A DNA stretch of 7,597 nucleotides, taken from positions 1-7,597 of the forward strand of contig JAGWUK010000131.1 in assembly GCA_028868455.1 (NCBI GenBank), given 5' to 3'. This DNA is from Burkholderiales bacterium (GTDB taxonomy: Bacteria > Pseudomonadota > Gammaproteobacteria > Burkholderiales > Burkholderiaceae_D). Under the pieces are notes generated by a model. It worked only from the letters and a program-made list of their open reading frames with translations, did not search any database and was not told the origin of the DNA. A program made the translations under genes and the position numbers. Positions 6,703-7,597 of this stretch are shown here, piece by piece (position 1 is the first letter of the stretch; each line of letters begins with the position of its first letter).

Positions 6703-6984
6703 ATTGATGTTAATTGTTTTCGGTAAAACACTGCATTGTCGTGTTGCTGAAACGATATTGATCAAGGTCCAGCATTTCATAATTATTGTTTTTGTTGACA
6801 CAGAATGGATGAGGCGGAAAGGAAATTGTTTGTGTAAAAATTAAGCTTTTCACCGACAAACGACATCAGTAAATCTCTATTTTTGCGCATTGCAATACGC
6901 GGGAATATTGATTAAACAGGGGTGTCGTGATCGGTAGGGAAAAGGCTTGAGGTGATAAATGCTGCTATGCACTAAAAATAGTGA

Positions 6985-7013
6985 TTGACGAATTAGTACG
7001 GTCGTACAAAAAT
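6985..7013 (+). promoter_or_regulatory. Candidate promoter of the acyl-CoA ligase gene
   Basis: TTGACG (6985-6990, five of six matches to the -35 consensus) is followed after exactly 17 bases by AAAAAT (7008-7013, four of six matches to the -10 consensus). Transcription would begin near 7020, giving a leader of about 67 bases. The spacer carries the GTACG-N2-CGTAC palindrome. This is the best sigma-70-like pair in the stretch, but the -10 is imperfect. Confidence 0.5.
6996..7007. promoter_or_regulatory. Candidate repressor operator GTACG-GT-CGTAC
   Basis: Two five-base arms are exact reverse complements around a two-base centre, and matching TT (6993-6994) and AA (7009-7010) flank them after one unpaired base. 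The site fills most of the -35/-10 spacer of the candidate promoter, so a bound protein would block RNA polymerase. TetR-family regulators commonly control fatty-acid degradation genes in Betaproteobacteria, so such a regulator is a reasonable guess, not shown by the sequence. Confidence 0.5.
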
Positions 7014-7076
7014 CGGTTAAGAATAAAATTTAGTAAATGCAGTAAAAAACAATGTAATCGACAAGTCGAACACCTC

Positions 7077-7083
7077 AGGAGAG
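7077..7083 (+). promoter_or_regulatory. Shine-Dalgarno site of the acyl-CoA ligase gene
   Basis: AGGAGAG lies just before the ATG at 7087, with five bases between AGGAG and the start codon. It is the best ribosome binding site in the window and decides between this ATG and the later in-frame Met codons at positions 6, 10, 13, 14 and 18. Confidence 0.8.
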
Positions 7084-7086
7084 CCG

Positions 7087-7597
7087 ATGTCACCCTACCC
7101 AATGAGTCCATTAATGGGGCAAATGATGGATAAGCCCATGCTCATTTCCAGCATCATCGAGCATGCGGATCGCTATTTTGGACAAAATGAAATCGTTTCC
7201 CGTCGCGTAGAAGGCGACATTCATCGTTACAATTATCGTGAATGTCATCGCCGTTCCAAGAAACTGGCAAATGCCTTGCGCGAATTTGGCATCAAACTCG
7301 GCGACCGGGTTGCTACGCTGGCCTGGAACGGTTATCGCCATCTGGAGGCGTATTACGCAGTGTCCGGTTCTGGCGCTGTGCTGCATACGATTAACCCGCG
7401 TCTGCATCCGGAGCAAATCTCCTATATTGTTAATCATGCAGAAGACCAGTATCTGCTGTTTGACATCACCTTCTTACCTATCGTTGAAGCCATCGCTGCG
7501 CATTGCCCAACGGTGCGTGGCTACATCATGATGTGTGATCGCGATCGTTTGCCGGCCGATAGCAAAATTCCTAATTTGCTGTGCTATGAAGATCTGA
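7087..7597 (+). CDS. Fatty-acyl-CoA ligase (AMP-binding enzyme), N-terminal part cut by the right edge
   Basis: An open frame of 170 codons with no stop runs off the right edge. The protein reads GQMMDKPMLISSIIEHADRY early on, then EIVSRRVEG (35-43), GDRVATLAWNGYRHLE (72-87), YYAVSGSGAVLHTINPRL (89-106) and EQISYIVNHAED (109-120). This is the N-terminal half-domain of the ANL superfamily, closest to the long- and medium-chain fatty-acid-CoA ligase / 3-(methylthio)propionyl-CoA ligase group of about 540-550 residues. Such enzymes activate a carboxylic acid with ATP to an acyl-adenylate and then transfer it to CoA. The phosphate-binding YTSGTTG-type loop and the substrate pocket lie beyond the edge, so chain-length preference cannot be judged. 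The start is fixed by a strong AGGAGAG. A promoter with a possible operator lies just upstream. Confidence 0.88.
   Translation, partial: MSPYPMSPLMGQMMDKPMLISSIIEHADRYFGQNEIVSRRVEGDIHRYNYRECHRRSKKLANALREFGIKLGDRVATLAWNGYRHLEAYYAVSGSGAVLHTINPRLHPEQISYIVNHAEDQYLLFDITFLPIVEAIAAHCPTVRGYIMMCDRDRLPADSKIPNLLCYEDL

Larger units (their letters stand above)
6703..7086. other. 384-base AT-rich non-coding stretch between rlmJ and the acyl-CoA ligase gene
   Basis: I find no credible gene here on either strand. No strong terminator follows rlmJ: a six-base-pair AT-rich hairpin (6715-6730, TGTTTT / AAAACA, loop CGGT) lacks a T-run. Other small dyads are GTTTGT / ACAAAC (6828-6833 with 6856-6861), CAATA / TATTG (6893-6897 with 6906-6910) and CACTA / TAGTG (6970-6983). 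A TTGACA at 6795-6800 has no -10 partner at normal spacing. The last hundred bases hold the likely promoter, operator and ribosome binding site of the downstream ligase gene. Confidence 0.6.

Noticed and set aside
6715..6730. TGTTTT / AAAACA hairpin just after rlmJ as a terminator
   Set aside because: The stem has only one G-C pair plus A-T pairs on either side and no T-run follows, so termination is unlikely.
6795..6800. TTGACA as a -35 box of a promoter in the rlmJ downstream gap
   Set aside because: No acceptable -10 sequence occurs 16-18 bases downstream, where the sequence is a purine-rich AAAGGA.
6454..6801. A 115-codon minus-strand open frame spanning the end of rlmJ and the following gap
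   Set aside because: Most of it is antisense to conserved rlmJ sequence, no ribosome binding site precedes it, and the product resembles no family I know.
6828..6861. GTTTGT / ACAAAC dyad with inner AAAA / TTTT pairing as a riboswitch or small RNA
   Set aside because: The helices are short and AT-rich, the inner and outer pairings compete, and no known riboswitch motif is visible.
7111..7437. A 108-codon minus-strand open frame near the right edge
   Set aside because: It is the shadow of the acyl-CoA ligase gene, which has a strong ribosome binding site and clear family motifs.
1..7597. CRISPR array, insertion sequence, prophage, toxin-antitoxin or defence system
   Set aside because: No periodic repeats, transposase, integrase or known defence domain was seen, and the genes form a conserved housekeeping neighbourhood.

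Overview
The window looks like a chromosomal housekeeping segment of a betaproteobacterium, most likely of the Oxalobacteraceae (Herminiimonas- or Undibacterium-like). The reasons are the gene order mltG-tmk-holB-pilZ, a YgfZ-DUF4936 pair next to it, moderate GC content, and protein sequences that resemble Burkholderiales families. This assignment is inferred from remembered family sequences, not from a search.

Left part, minus strand (1-1727): three genes read leftward. They are ygfZ (Fe-S cluster maintenance), a small DUF4936 gene, and the first 104 codons of an NRDE/TANGO2-family gene that runs off the left edge. The last two overlap by 10 bases.

Middle, plus strand (1966-5610): a 238-base divergent spacer holding two dyads separates ygfZ from a plus-strand operon. 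The operon encodes mltG (peptidoglycan transglycosylase), tmk (thymidylate kinase), holB (DNA polymerase III delta-prime), a type IV pilus PilZ protein and a GNAT acetyltransferase. mltG/tmk and tmk/holB overlap by four bases (ATGA), so translation is probably coupled. A clear intrinsic terminator at 5705-5732 closes the unit. The genes link cell-wall growth, dTTP supply and the replisome.

Right part (5791-7597): rlmJ (23S rRNA adenine methyltransferase) stands alone. It is followed by a 384-base AT-rich non-coding stretch. Then comes the 5' part (170 codons) of a fatty-acyl-CoA ligase gene of the AMP-binding superfamily, cut by the right edge. Just upstream of it, a candidate promoter contains a GTACG-N2-CGTAC palindrome between its -35 and -10 elements, which has the geometry of a repressor operator.

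I found no mobile element, CRISPR array, tRNA, rRNA or defence system, and nothing that amounts to a new system. The most useful leads are the candidate operator of the acyl-CoA ligase gene, the delta-prime subunit with an intact Walker A but lost Walker B motif, the insertion in RlmJ, and the two dyads in the ygfZ/mltG spacer.
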